DNA of 37,420 bases, from NCBI GenBank assembly GCA_030748485.1, contig JASMLW010000155.1:1-37420 (forward strand), in the 5' to 3' direction. The number at the start of each line of letters is the position of its first letter. Positions within the stretch are counted from its first letter, which is position 1. This DNA is from Pirellulaceae bacterium. Its GTDB lineage: Bacteria; Planctomycetota; Planctomycetia; Pirellulales; Pirellulaceae. The notes under the pieces are model-generated. The model was not told where the DNA came from. It made no database searches and worked only from the letters and a program-made list of their open reading frames with translations. The position numbers were made by a program, and so were the translations under genes. Positions 26,431-34,986 of this stretch are shown piece after piece.

Positions 26431-28983
26431 GTGGGATTTCCAGACGATCGCGACCTTCGGATTATCCGCTTGGCCGAGCGCACGGAGCAACTGGCGACCG
26501 AATTGGCCGATTGGGTCGCCGAGTTCAACGACGACCGTCGCTCCCGCGACCTCTTGCCGATCGGCGAGAGCGACGAGTTTGAATTGACCCGTTTGCGGCG
26601 GCTGGCGTCGAACCTCTACAGTTCCGCCAAGGTGCCGGTGGCGGCCGCCGTCTACGGGCCGTCGCAGGTCGGCAAGAGCCTGTTTGTCGGCCGTGTGCTC
26701 GTTCCCAGCAGCGACGATTACAGCCCGCTCGGTCGCGATGAACAGAATGGCGAGCCCGCTTATTTTCAACACCTCTCCTTCGACAATGACCTCAACCCGC
26801 AAAGCGGTTCGAACGAAGCGACCGCCTTGGTGACCAGGTTTACGACAAAGGATCGGATCGCCGAGAGTCCGGCGCCCGAGTATCCGGTGATGGTTCGCGC
26901 GCTGACTCGCGCCCAATGGCTGCGCGTGCTGGCGCGAGGCTTCTCCGTCGAATGCGTATCGGCCAATCACACCTGGACCCAAGATCAACTCGAGTCCTTG
27001 TTCGAAGAGACGGCGCGGCGGTACGGGGCGACGAAAGTCGATCGCCGCTGGCGGATGGATTTGTTGGACGCCTACGCCTACATGCACAACAGCGATCGCC
27101 GCGGCTTCCAAAGCAAGGAGGCGGTCGTCAACGGACTGCTCTCCCGGTACCCGCTGTCCGAGGACGGCTATATCGCAATCGGCGCGAATCTGTTTTGGGA
27201 CAACTGGGGATCGTTGACGCAACTGTTCATGCGAATCAACGACTTTCTCGCCACGTTGACTTCCGATGATCGCGATCCGGCCATCTTGACTCACTGGGCC
27301 GGCGTGCGATTCTTGCTCGACAGCCAACGCAACAAGGTGCATGAGCGACGGGCCAGCCGATGTTTCAAACGCGTCGACTGGGAGGACTTCCGGCTGGCCG
27401 AGAAAAACGGCTGGCACGTCTTGCAGTACCACCCGGGGGCCGGCGGCGGCAACGAAGACCTGGAAACGATCCAGGCCGCCATGCTCGAACTCGTCGTTCC
27501 CATCTTGCCTCACCGGCTCAGCGAAGACTGGCGGAAGGTGATCGAGCAGATCGATATTCTCGACGTGCCCGGAATGAGGGCCGGGCGGCAGGGAGCCGAG
27601 CAGGGCAAGCGGATTTCGGCCGATACGCTCGACGAGCAAATGGAGATCGTCAAGCGAGGCAAGGTGGCGTACCTGTTCGAGCGGTACACGGAGGAGCTGC
27701 AGATCCAGACCTTGTTGCTGTTGGCGCGAGGCGGCAATTTGGAAGTCACCGCGCAGATGAAATTCCACGTCGACAAGTGGGGACGAGCTCGCTATGGCGA
27801 CGACGTTTGGCCGGAGAAAGTGAAAGACAAACTGCCCGCGTTGTTCTTGGGCGTGACGGGAATCGACGAGGAGTTTCGCAACCGGGACGAGTTTGCGATG
27901 CCCGGGTTGTACGAAACGCGGCTGTCGCAGCTCGCCGACGCGCTCGGTCCGGTGATGACGGACTTCGGCGGCAAAGGGAAACCGTTCACCAACGTTTACC
28001 CGATTCGCTATCCGGGCACTTGGGACGCGGACGCGGAACAGCAGGACAAGGAGGGAGTCGAAAAGTGGCAACACGCGGGCGTCGCCTTCGAACGGGCTGA
28101 ACTCGTCCAGCGACACGTCAGCTTACCGAGTGAAAAATGGTCCGCCGCGATGCGCGACGACGACGGCTGCATGTCGTTGATCAGTTCCGGTTGGCGCGAT
28201 GTGACCACGGCTGAGCGGAAGCAGGACCAGCTGGAACAACGAGTGCGGGAGACTTTCTCGAGATTGATGCAGCTCGGTTCTGGCTGGGCGATCGATCCCG
28301 ACTCGAACGTCGATCGCGAAAAACGGATCAGCTGCGCCGAGCGCGTGATGGACTGGCTGCTGTCCGACAGCCAAGTGATCTATGAACGAGTTCAGGCGCT
28401 GCAGCAGTCGCTGGGCTTTGACGAGGGCGAGCAGTTCGGGTTATCGGATTTCGCCGACATGCCGGCGACCGGCGGGCCCGGACGTCCCGACTCGATCGAC
28501 CGCCGATTCCCCAAGTACCTGCAGGAATTCTTGCACGAGTGGGCGACGATCAACGCGCCCAATGCGTGGAAGGAGCACACGTCGGAGCAGGAGTTCGGCG
28601 GTCCCTGGCTGAGCGAAGAGGACTTCGCCGCGATGACCCGCTACCTCCGCGATTACCTGTGCTCGCCCCAAGTGTTTCAAGAGGTTTCGGAGCAATTGCT
28701 GAAGGTGGTCGGGCTCAAGCTCCGCGACGAAGCGGCCAAGCGGCGAGCGCGGCGGAAGTACGTCCGCATTCTGCTCAACGATTTGGTGACCAATCCGGGG
28801 CCGAGCAACGAGGCGTTGCGGGAGATCGACGAAAACAACGGCGAAGAATTCGGCTTGATGGAGCCGGTTGTCCAACGCTGGCGCGGTCGCTTGCGCGAAG
28901 TGCTCGCCGCCGGAGCCGGTTCGGAAGTTCACATCCCGCCCGGCAACGAGGCGCTGATTGAATTGTTGGAGCCGTATCAGTAA
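26431..28983 (+). CDS. SrfC-like P-loop NTPase (putative virulence factor family)
   Basis: An 850-residue cytoplasmic NTPase. Walker A is GPSQVGKS (76-83), followed by the phrase SGSNEATALVTRFT (125-138), which I know from SrfC proteins as GGKEATGLVTRF. A DVPG motif (378-381) in the string IDILDVPGMR is the probable G3/Walker B site. The large helical rest resembles dynamin-like or septin-like NTPases in proportions, but I cannot prove membrane binding. SrfC belongs to the enterobacterial srfABC set, whose role is not settled. The GTG start (26431) is supported by AGGTGA six bases upstream (26419-26424). Its position just before an SrfB-like gene strengthens the call. The nucleotide it prefers is unknown, and no NKxD motif was found. 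Confidence 0.72.
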   Translation: MGFPDDRDLRIIRLAERTEQLATELADWVAEFNDDRRSRDLLPIGESDEFELTRLRRLASNLYSSAKVPVAAAVYGPSQVGKSLFVGRVLVPSSDDYSPLGRDEQNGEPAYFQHLSFDNDLNPQSGSNEATALVTRFTTKDRIAESPAPEYPVMVRALTRAQWLRVLARGFSVECVSANHTWTQDQLESLFEETARRYGATKVDRRWRMDLLDAYAYMHNSDRRGFQSKEAVVNGLLSRYPLSEDGYIAIGANLFWDNWGSLTQLFMRINDFLATLTSDDRDPAILTHWAGVRFLLDSQRNKVHERRASRCFKRVDWEDFRLAEKNGWHVLQYHPGAGGGNEDLETIQAAMLELVVPILPHRLSEDWRKVIEQIDILDVPGMRAGRQGAEQGKRISADTLDEQMEIVKRGKVAYLFERYTEELQIQTLLLLARGGNLEVTAQMKFHVDKWGRARYGDDVWPEKVKDKLPALFLGVTGIDEEFRNRDEFAMPGLYETRLSQLADALGPVMTDFGGKGKPFTNVYPIRYPGTWDADAEQQDKEGVEKWQHAGVAFERAELVQRHVSLPSEKWSAAMRDDDGCMSLISSGWRDVTTAERKQDQLEQRVRETFSRLMQLGSGWAIDPDSNVDREKRISCAERVMDWLLSDSQVIYERVQALQQSLGFDEGEQFGLSDFADMPATGGPGRPDSIDRRFPKYLQEFLHEWATINAPNAWKEHTSEQEFGGPWLSEEDFAAMTRYLRDYLCSPQVFQEVSEQLLKVVGLKLRDEAAKRRARRKYVRILLNDLVTNPGPSNEALREIDENNGEEFGLMEPVVQRWRGRLREVLAAGAGSEVHIPPGNEALIELLEPYQ

Positions 28984-29044
28984 CAAATCACCGGTTGAAT
29001 GGCGTGTGCGCGGGCGGGGGCCTCGCGGATGGTGAAGGAAAATC

Positions 29045-31855
29045 ATGCAGATTCTGTTTGCTAACACGGGTGTCCAGGTCGTTTGCGTACCCTTACCGAC
29101 GGGTCGACGCTACACGACTTCGCAGATCGGCTACGGTTGGCAGTACACCCGTTGCCTGCAACCGCCCGACGAAGAGGCGGGTGAAGAGGAACCGACCGTT
29201 GTCGATTTCCCTTTTGTGCAGTGGCAGATCTTGCAGTCGCACGCCAGTAAGTTGTTCCTGGCGGTCGACACCACGATGGGCGACCCCGAAGTCGGCTTTT
29301 TCTGCGACCCCACTTCACTGCACGGCGATTTCATCATCCATCTGCAGGATCTGATCGACCGCGAGGGCGCCGTGCTGCAAGGCGTTCCGCCGGTCGACTT
29401 GACGCTCCGCGCGTCGACCGCCACCGCCGGCGAAGCAAAGCCGGTTCACATAGTCATCGACTTCGGCAACAGTCGCACCGGCGCGTTGCTCCTGGAGATG
29501 TCCGGCGAGGTGGCCCAAGAACCCAAGATGACGCCGTTCGAGTTGGCCAATCGCTTCACGTTCGACGCGTTTAGCGATGAGGGCGAGGACGTCGGGAAAC
29601 CCAGCGCGCGGTGGATCTCGTCCAAGACGAGGTGGTGCAACGCGCCCTACCTCCCGGCGCAAACTCGCATGAAGACCGAATACTATCGCGAAACGGTGAA
29701 AGGGCTGCTCGGCAAGACGAAGCAAGTCACCAAAGAGCGGCAGGCGCAGATCCGCCCGCCCCTGTTCGACGACCTCTCCCTCGGGCGGATGGGCCAGGAG
29801 GTGTACGACGTCAGTCAGATCATGCACGCCAAGGGCGACTTTCGTCTAGGCGTCAGCTCGCCCAAACGCTATTTGTGGGCGGACGACCCGAGTTGGTTGG
29901 AGGGCGCTTTCTGGTACATGGCCGATCCCCACGATCGCTGCGAGACGAATGTGTTCGCCGCCAAGCTGCAAGGCTCCGCGCTGAAGTTCCTGTTCGAGGA
30001 CGATCGCGATCGACTGCTCGACGAGAAGGAGATGACGGATGACGATTACGCCCCGGAGGCTCCGACCAAACCGCAGCACGCGCCCCGCGTGATGATGGTC
30101 GTGGCGATGTACGAGTTGCTGTGCCAAGCGTACACGCACGTCAACTCCGAAACGTACCGCAGCCACACCAGCGATCCGGCGCGGTCGCGCGAGATTCGCA
30201 GCGTGACGCTGACATTCCCCAGCGGGATGTTCCAGTTGGAGCGGGAACGCTTCGGTTCGCAAGTGCAGAAGGCGATCGAGATGTTCTGCCGCACGCTGGG
30301 CAAGTCGCAAAAACAAGCGCCCACGCTGAAGCTCAGCATCGACGAAGCCAGCGCTGTCCACTTGACCTACATCTGGAGTGAATTGCAGATGTTGGGCCAA
30401 GATCCCCGCCTCTGGTTCAACGCGTTGAGCCGCACCAAGCGGAAGCTCAACGGCGGAGGCGGCGACGACGATGCGTCGAGCGAACAGGGACCGGCCGAAC
30501 AGGGAGCCGTGTCCGCCGGGCGACGGCGCAACCGAGGTCGTCTGAACCGCCCCGGAGGCGGCCGCGCCGGTGGGGCGAGCACGGCGGAGGAAGAGACGGA
30601 TATCGAGCAGGAGCTGCGGATCGCCTGCATCGACATCGGTGGCGGCACGACCGACTTGATGATCGCCAAGTACACCTTTCAACCGGGCATCGACGATTCG
30701 ATCCACGGCCAGGTCCTCCACCAAGACGGTATCTCGGTCGCCGGAGATCAACTGGTCAAGCGGCTGCTGGAGAAAGTTGTCGTGCCGGCGTTCGCCGACG
30801 CGCTGGGAATCGAAGCGGAAGATGTGTTGTTGTTGTTCGGTCCGGAAGTTCCCAAGAATCGCGGATTTACCTCGGACCGCATCGATTGGACCAATCGCAT
30901 TTTTGTGCCGATCGCCGAAAGCTACCTGCAGATGGCGGTGGACGGCGACGAAGAAGCCGAGCTGTCGCACACCGATCCGGAGATCGTGGATCCGGCTGTT
31001 CTCGAGTCGCTGGAACAAGTCTGCAATCAGCTCCGCGGCATCGGCTACTACAACATCCAACAGCCGCTCGGACTGCGGTACGAGAAGGGTGTTTTCGAGC
31101 AATTGGTGCACGAGGTGTTCGACGACTTGCTGTTTGATTTCTGCAGCCGCATCGTCGATCACGAAACGGATGTGGTGTTGTTGGCCGGCCAGCCGTCGAA
31201 ACTCGAGTACTTGCAAAAACTGGTCCGCACCTATGTGCCGTTGCCCAGTTCGCGGATCGTGCCGATGTTCAACCACTACGCCGGGAACTGGTATCCCTAC
31301 CAGGACGCCAAAGGGCACGCGCCCGGTTTGATCGTCGATCCGAAAAGTGCGGTGGTGGTGGGGGCGGCGATCGAATTCCTGGCCCGCAACGGCATGCTGC
31401 CCCAGTTCACCTACACGATGCGGGGCAAACAAACGGAGAACACTTACTTCTGGGGCGTGATGACCGAATCGACTTCCATCATCCGCGACGAGCGCATTCT
31501 GTTCGAGCCCGTGGAAGAGGACACTCGAGACGAGTGGACCGAATTCAACACCAAGGCTCAACGCGTGCTGATCGGCCGCAAAATGGTCGGCGACGAAGAA
31601 GCTCAAGCGAGTCCGATCTACGTGTTGCGGATGGACGCCGACGGACGGATCGGTGAAACCGACGTGACCGTTCGCATTCGGCGGAATCAGGCCACCGACG
31701 AGATGGAGGAGAATCTGGAGGTCGATTCCGTGACCGGCATGGTCGCCGGTGAGCCCGCCGTGCTGGAAGAGAATGTCACGTTCAAATGGCGGACGATCGT
31801 CGATGAGCGATTCTTCTTGGACACCGGCGGCTTGGACAATATCGAAATCGACTAA
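29045..31855 (+). CDS. SrfB-like actin/Hsp70-fold ATPase
   Basis: A 936-residue protein with the actin/Hsp70 ATPase fold. Phosphate loop 1 is VIDFGNSRTG (137-146), phosphate loop 2 is CIDIGGGTTDLM (~527-538), and the adenosine motif is VVLLAGQPSKLEYL (~708-721). The N-terminus (ILFANTGVQVVCVPLPTG) matches the beginning of SrfB proteins as I remember them. Between the two phosphate loops lies a low-complexity stretch (~475-525) rich in glycine, arginine and acid residues, probably a flexible insertion. Hsp70-like ATPases usually need a substrate-binding part and an exchange factor; here a GrpE-like protein is encoded next door. The ATG at 29045 is preceded by GAAGGAA. It is cytoplasmic, without a signal or helix. 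Confidence 0.75.
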   Translation: MQILFANTGVQVVCVPLPTGRRYTTSQIGYGWQYTRCLQPPDEEAGEEEPTVVDFPFVQWQILQSHASKLFLAVDTTMGDPEVGFFCDPTSLHGDFIIHLQDLIDREGAVLQGVPPVDLTLRASTATAGEAKPVHIVIDFGNSRTGALLLEMSGEVAQEPKMTPFELANRFTFDAFSDEGEDVGKPSARWISSKTRWCNAPYLPAQTRMKTEYYRETVKGLLGKTKQVTKERQAQIRPPLFDDLSLGRMGQEVYDVSQIMHAKGDFRLGVSSPKRYLWADDPSWLEGAFWYMADPHDRCETNVFAAKLQGSALKFLFEDDRDRLLDEKEMTDDDYAPEAPTKPQHAPRVMMVVAMYELLCQAYTHVNSETYRSHTSDPARSREIRSVTLTFPSGMFQLERERFGSQVQKAIEMFCRTLGKSQKQAPTLKLSIDEASAVHLTYIWSELQMLGQDPRLWFNALSRTKRKLNGGGGDDDASSEQGPAEQGAVSAGRRRNRGRLNRPGGGRAGGASTAEEETDIEQELRIACIDIGGGTTDLMIAKYTFQPGIDDSIHGQVLHQDGISVAGDQLVKRLLEKVVVPAFADALGIEAEDVLLLFGPEVPKNRGFTSDRIDWTNRIFVPIAESYLQMAVDGDEEAELSHTDPEIVDPAVLESLEQVCNQLRGIGYYNIQQPLGLRYEKGVFEQLVHEVFDDLLFDFCSRIVDHETDVVLLAGQPSKLEYLQKLVRTYVPLPSSRIVPMFNHYAGNWYPYQDAKGHAPGLIVDPKSAVVVGAAIEFLARNGMLPQFTYTMRGKQTENTYFWGVMTESTSIIRDERILFEPVEEDTRDEWTEFNTKAQRVLIGRKMVGDEEAQASPIYVLRMDADGRIGETDVTVRIRRNQATDEMEENLEVDSVTGMVAGEPAVLEENVTFKWRTIVDERFFLDTGGLDNIEID

Positions 31856-31907
31856 CTGCGCATTCGGTCGCCGTTCACGCCATTAAGAAACGAAAGCACG
31901 AGAAGCG

Positions 31908-32684
31908 ATGAGTGATCACGTGGTGCAGAAAGAAGAACCGTCCCAATCGCCGGCGATCGAAATGTCGTTGAATGAAGTCGTCGACGCCGTGCGGCGGATC
32001 GAGGAACGTACGGCCGAGGAGTTGCGGGCGGTCAAGGACGCGATCGCATCCTTGCTCGAACAATCCGCCGGCTCCGCGGCCGACGACGATTCGTCGACTC
32101 GATCAGCGGCGAACGTCGCCGCCGAAGAGGCGGCCGAATCGGCGCCGCCCGCCGTAGAAACTCAGCCGCCCGAGCCCGCGCCGGCGGTCGCACCTGCTCC
32201 GCGGCAAGTCGCTCCGCAGCAAGTCACCATGGCCACACCCGGCGGGATCGCCAACTCGCTGCTCGGAGTCGAGTTGGCCGAGGATTACAATGTCGCGGCG
32301 GATTCCCAAGCGCTGCTCAACGGTGTCTGGTCCGGCGAGCCGGCCGCCATCGGACTGGTCGGACAGCTGCTCGTGTTTCGGTCGGCCACCATCGAACGGA
32401 TGGCTCAACTGCTCAAGGACATCGGCGAGGCCTACTATCGCTGGCGGCCGGAGTCGGCCGGTCGGCCCGACGCCTTTCGCGATGCGGTGGTCGCGTCGGT
32501 CCTGCGTCAATGCGATTCTCACGGCGTCAACAACCGCATTGAAATGGTGCAACCGGGTGATCGATTCGACTCCGCGCGGCACCACGCCAAACAACGCGGC
32601 ATGGAAGTAATCGATGTTTTCGGATGGGTTGTGTTGCGTGAAAACGGCAAGGTCTACACCAAAGCCAGCGTATCGGTGCGGTAG
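31908..32684 (+). CDS. Protein with GrpE-head-like C-terminus
   Basis: A 258-residue protein. Residues ~18-52 form a likely coiled coil (NEVVDAVRRIEERTAEELRA), 75-105 a proline/alanine linker, and ~112-258 a compact domain. The end of that domain reads GDRFDSARHHAK, then DVFGWVVLRENGKVYTKAS, and closes on VSV. This follows the pattern of the GrpE head, where a G-x-x-FDP-x-x-HEA segment leads into a GY/GW strand and an arginine-alanine-x-V-x-V ending. GrpE is the nucleotide exchange factor of DnaK. The gene is 52 bases after the SrfB-like Hsp70-fold ATPase, so a role as its exchange factor is attractive. The overall length and linker differ from true GrpE. Sequence likeness is modest; a dimer through the coiled coil is also inference. 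Confidence 0.65.
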   Translation: MSDHVVQKEEPSQSPAIEMSLNEVVDAVRRIEERTAEELRAVKDAIASLLEQSAGSAADDDSSTRSAANVAAEEAAESAPPAVETQPPEPAPAVAPAPRQVAPQQVTMATPGGIANSLLGVELAEDYNVAADSQALLNGVWSGEPAAIGLVGQLLVFRSATIERMAQLLKDIGEAYYRWRPESAGRPDAFRDAVVASVLRQCDSHGVNNRIEMVQPGDRFDSARHHAKQRGMEVIDVFGWVVLRENGKVYTKASVSVR

Positions 32685-32686
32685 TC

Positions 32687-34870
32687 ATGGGTTTGCAGAA
32701 GTTCGTTTGCAATAACTGCGGCGTGGAAGTCAAGCGGCTCACCGCTCCGCTTAAGTGCGACGCCTGCGGGGCGCAACGCGTCGGGTTGTTTCGCGCCGCG
32801 GCGGCGAGCGCGACTCAGCCGCCGTCCGCGCCGACTCCGGCGACGCCCCCCGAACCTTCCGCCCCATTGCCCGGCGGTTCGGGGATGCTTCCGCCACCGC
32901 CGCCCCCAGGTGGTGTCGCGCCGTCCGCACCGGCGACTCCCGCTTCCATTCCGCCAGCCGCCGCGCCGCTCCAACCGCCGGCTCCAAGTACTCCCGCTCC
33001 AAGCGCTCCGGCTCCGGTTGCTCCGGCTCCGGTTGCTCCGGCTCCAAGCGCTCCGGCTCCAAACGCTCCGGCTCCAAGCGCTCCGGCTCCAAACGCTCCG
33101 GCTCCAAGCGCTCCGGCTCCAAGCGCATCCGCGCCCATCTCGTCGCCGTCTCCCCCGACTGCGCCTCCGGAGGAGCCTGTATTGTTGCAACCGGTGGAGG
33201 GTCCGCCGACTCCGGCCCCGCTGCCGCCCGAGCCGGCGCCGGTGGCGCCTCCTGTTGCCGCCGCGGAGTCGGCGGACGCCAACCACGTTTGGCCGCCGGG
33301 CGAAGGCCCCGACGAAGTGTCCGCGTCGTCGGCGGACTTGGTGATCGATGACGCGGCGCCAGAAATCGTCCCCGATCCGCCTCAAGTTGAGCCCGCCGCG
33401 GGGCAAGCCGTCGAGTCCGCAAGTGCTGAACCAGTCGACGCCGCAACCGACTCCGCGGCTGCCGAACCTACACCGGCTCCCCAGGCGGCCGCGCCGCCCG
33501 AACGGGCGATGCCCGCGGGGTCCAGTCAATCGGCGCAAGAGGTGGAAGCGGTTGAGCCCGAGTCGCCGCCAATTGAACCAGAACCGATCGAGCCGCCGGC
33601 GCCGGAGCCCTCGCCGGAGCCGAGCCACGAAAGGCCTGCGCCTCTGGTAACCTCGCCCGCACCGGAACCCGAACCAATCGATCCGCCGGTATCGCATGCG
33701 CCCGCGCCGAGTTCTCCGGAGACCTTGCCCAGCGAACCGGCGGCGCCCGCACCCGAACGGGCGAAGTCTCCAGGTGAAGTGCTTTGGCGTTACCCTCAGA
33801 TTCTGCCCGGGCAGGGTGAACAATTGATGCCGCTTCGCAACCGGGTCGCTTACAACAGCGAAGGGGTGTTGTTCGCCGCTGTCGGTGAGAACCTGGTGGC
33901 TGTGAAGTGCGCCGACGAGAAGCACGAAGTGCTTTGGCGCCATCCGCTCGCCAAACACGCGCCGGGTTGCGTCGCGTGGGACGAGCGCGAGCAGCGCGTC
34001 TTTGTGCACAGCGGAGACGGCCAGTTGCACGGCCTGTCCAGCGGAGGCGAAGCCTTGTGGGCGCCCGTCGACGTGGGCGAACCTCTGGGGTGGGCGTCGC
34101 CGTTGGTGGACCGCGACGGAACGATCTACATCAGTTGCTATACGGGCGGAATCTGCAAAGTGGATTTCAATGGCAACCTGCAGCGGGACTACGTGCGGTC
34201 GCGGCAGAAGTTCGACTGCACGGGGTTCATCGACAAAGGCAAGTTGTACGTGGGCGGCGAGGATGGGTTTGTCTACGCGATCGAGTTGTCTGGCCGCCGA
34301 GGAAAAAACTGCTGGGACCATTGGGAAGGGCAGGGGAAGACCGAGTGGTTCATCAACTCGGCGCTCGCCTGGTCGCCGTTACGGCGGCTGATCGTGGCCG
34401 GTCGAGACGAATTTCTCTACTCTTTCCACGACACGGGGGCGCTTGATTGGCGGTTGCGAATTGGCGGCCAGATGTTGGGTTCTCCTGTGATCGATGGAGC
34501 GGGCCAGGTTTTTGTCGGGGTATCCATCATCCAGCGGGGCCGTGCGGATCGCGGACTGCTCGTCGCTGTCTGCCCCAAGACCGAGCAGGTTTTGTGGGAG
34601 TATCAGACTCGCGGCGCTGTCGAGTCGACGCCCGTGTTGGGCGACGACGAAATGATTTATGTCGGTGACAATGCTGGGTTTGTGCACGCCGTCGATCGTT
34701 CAGGCCGCTGTCAATGGACCACCGATCTGGGCGGGCCGGTTCGCTCGGCAGGCGCGATCGTCACCGCCCACCTGCTCGTCTTTGGCAGCGACGCGGGAGG
34801 GTTGATCGGCATGCGATGTTCGTCAGAATCGGTGGAAAAATCAGGATGGCCGCAATATTCCGGATGCTAA
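32687..34870 (+). CDS. Zinc-ribbon and PQQ-type beta-propeller protein with proline-rich linker
   Basis: A 727-residue protein of three parts. A zinc ribbon at the N-terminus has C8, C11, C24 and C27 (FVCNNCG and KCDACGAQ). Residues ~40-360 are a proline-, alanine- and glutamate-rich region with an APSAP-type repeat, surely disordered. From ~365 to the end, repeats of the PQQ enzyme type build a beta-propeller (VLWRYPQILPG, ALWAPVDVGEP, KNCWDHWEGQG, VLWEYQTRGA, RCQWTTDLGG). There is no signal peptide, so unlike most propellers of this type it is probably cytoplasmic and used for binding rather than PQQ catalysis. It starts two bases after the GrpE-like gene ends, so they are translationally coupled. 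It closes the locus. Confidence 0.8.
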   Translation: MGLQKFVCNNCGVEVKRLTAPLKCDACGAQRVGLFRAAAASATQPPSAPTPATPPEPSAPLPGGSGMLPPPPPPGGVAPSAPATPASIPPAAAPLQPPAPSTPAPSAPAPVAPAPVAPAPSAPAPNAPAPSAPAPNAPAPSAPAPSASAPISSPSPPTAPPEEPVLLQPVEGPPTPAPLPPEPAPVAPPVAAAESADANHVWPPGEGPDEVSASSADLVIDDAAPEIVPDPPQVEPAAGQAVESASAEPVDAATDSAAAEPTPAPQAAAPPERAMPAGSSQSAQEVEAVEPESPPIEPEPIEPPAPEPSPEPSHERPAPLVTSPAPEPEPIDPPVSHAPAPSSPETLPSEPAAPAPERAKSPGEVLWRYPQILPGQGEQLMPLRNRVAYNSEGVLFAAVGENLVAVKCADEKHEVLWRHPLAKHAPGCVAWDEREQRVFVHSGDGQLHGLSSGGEALWAPVDVGEPLGWASPLVDRDGTIYISCYTGGICKVDFNGNLQRDYVRSRQKFDCTGFIDKGKLYVGGEDGFVYAIELSGRRGKNCWDHWEGQGKTEWFINSALAWSPLRRLIVAGRDEFLYSFHDTGALDWRLRIGGQMLGSPVIDGAGQVFVGVSIIQRGRADRGLLVAVCPKTEQVLWEYQTRGAVESTPVLGDDEMIYVGDNAGFVHAVDRSGRCQWTTDLGGPVRSAGAIVTAHLLVFGSDAGGLIGMRCSSESVEKSGWPQYSGC
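32981..33130 (+). repeat. 15-base tandem repeat, ten units, inside the propeller gene
   Basis: Ten units of consensus GCTCCAAGCGCTCCG encode the peptide APSAP with variants APVAP and APNAP. Units alternate AAGC and AAAC between 33041 and 33100, giving a higher-order 30-base period. Length is a whole number of codons, so gain or loss of units would keep the frame. Unit count may vary between strains. Confidence 0.9.
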
Positions 34871-34885
34871 AACCCGAAGCATCCA

Positions 34886-34915
34886 GAACAAGGTAGGCCT
34901 CCTGCGCGGGGCTTC
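34886..34915 (+). terminator. Weak candidate hairpin after the propeller gene
   Basis: AGGCCTC and GGGGCTT around CTGCGC could pair as a seven-base stem with three G-U pairs. There is no clean run of T after it. It may mark the end of the locus before the promoter at 34921 but is poorly supported. Confidence 0.2.
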
Positions 34916-34920
34916 CTTCC

Positions 34921-34949
34921 TTGGACGGAGAAGACCCAGTCGATATACT
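34921..34949 (+). promoter_or_regulatory. Candidate sigma-70 promoter for the SHD1/TPR gene
   Basis: TTGGAC (34921-34926) and TATACT (34944-34949) are 17 bases apart; the -10 matches consensus at five of six positions, the -35 only at three. Transcription would begin near 34956, ~30 bases before ATG 34987, and the leader carries the ribosome site GGAGGTGA (34976-34983). The spacing suggests the gene is transcribed separately from the locus upstream. Confidence 0.45.
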
Positions 34950-34986
34950 AGGCGGGTTGCAGTTTCGGTCGAATTGGAGGTGAACG

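Noticed and set aside
26407..28116. Long antisense open frame opposite the SrfC-like gene
   Set aside because: No motifs; the plus frame has a Walker A, a DVPG motif and family likeness. High GC with few stop codons in this phase explains it.
29846..31606. Long antisense open frame opposite the SrfB-like gene
   Set aside because: It is fully covered by the actin/Hsp70 motifs of the plus-strand gene and gives a histidine/arginine-rich product without domains.
32654..34321. Long antisense open frame opposite the propeller gene
   Set aside because: It is the shadow of a GC-rich, repeat-bearing gene. Its product is arginine-rich low complexity with no recognisable domain, while the plus frame has a zinc ribbon and propeller repeats.
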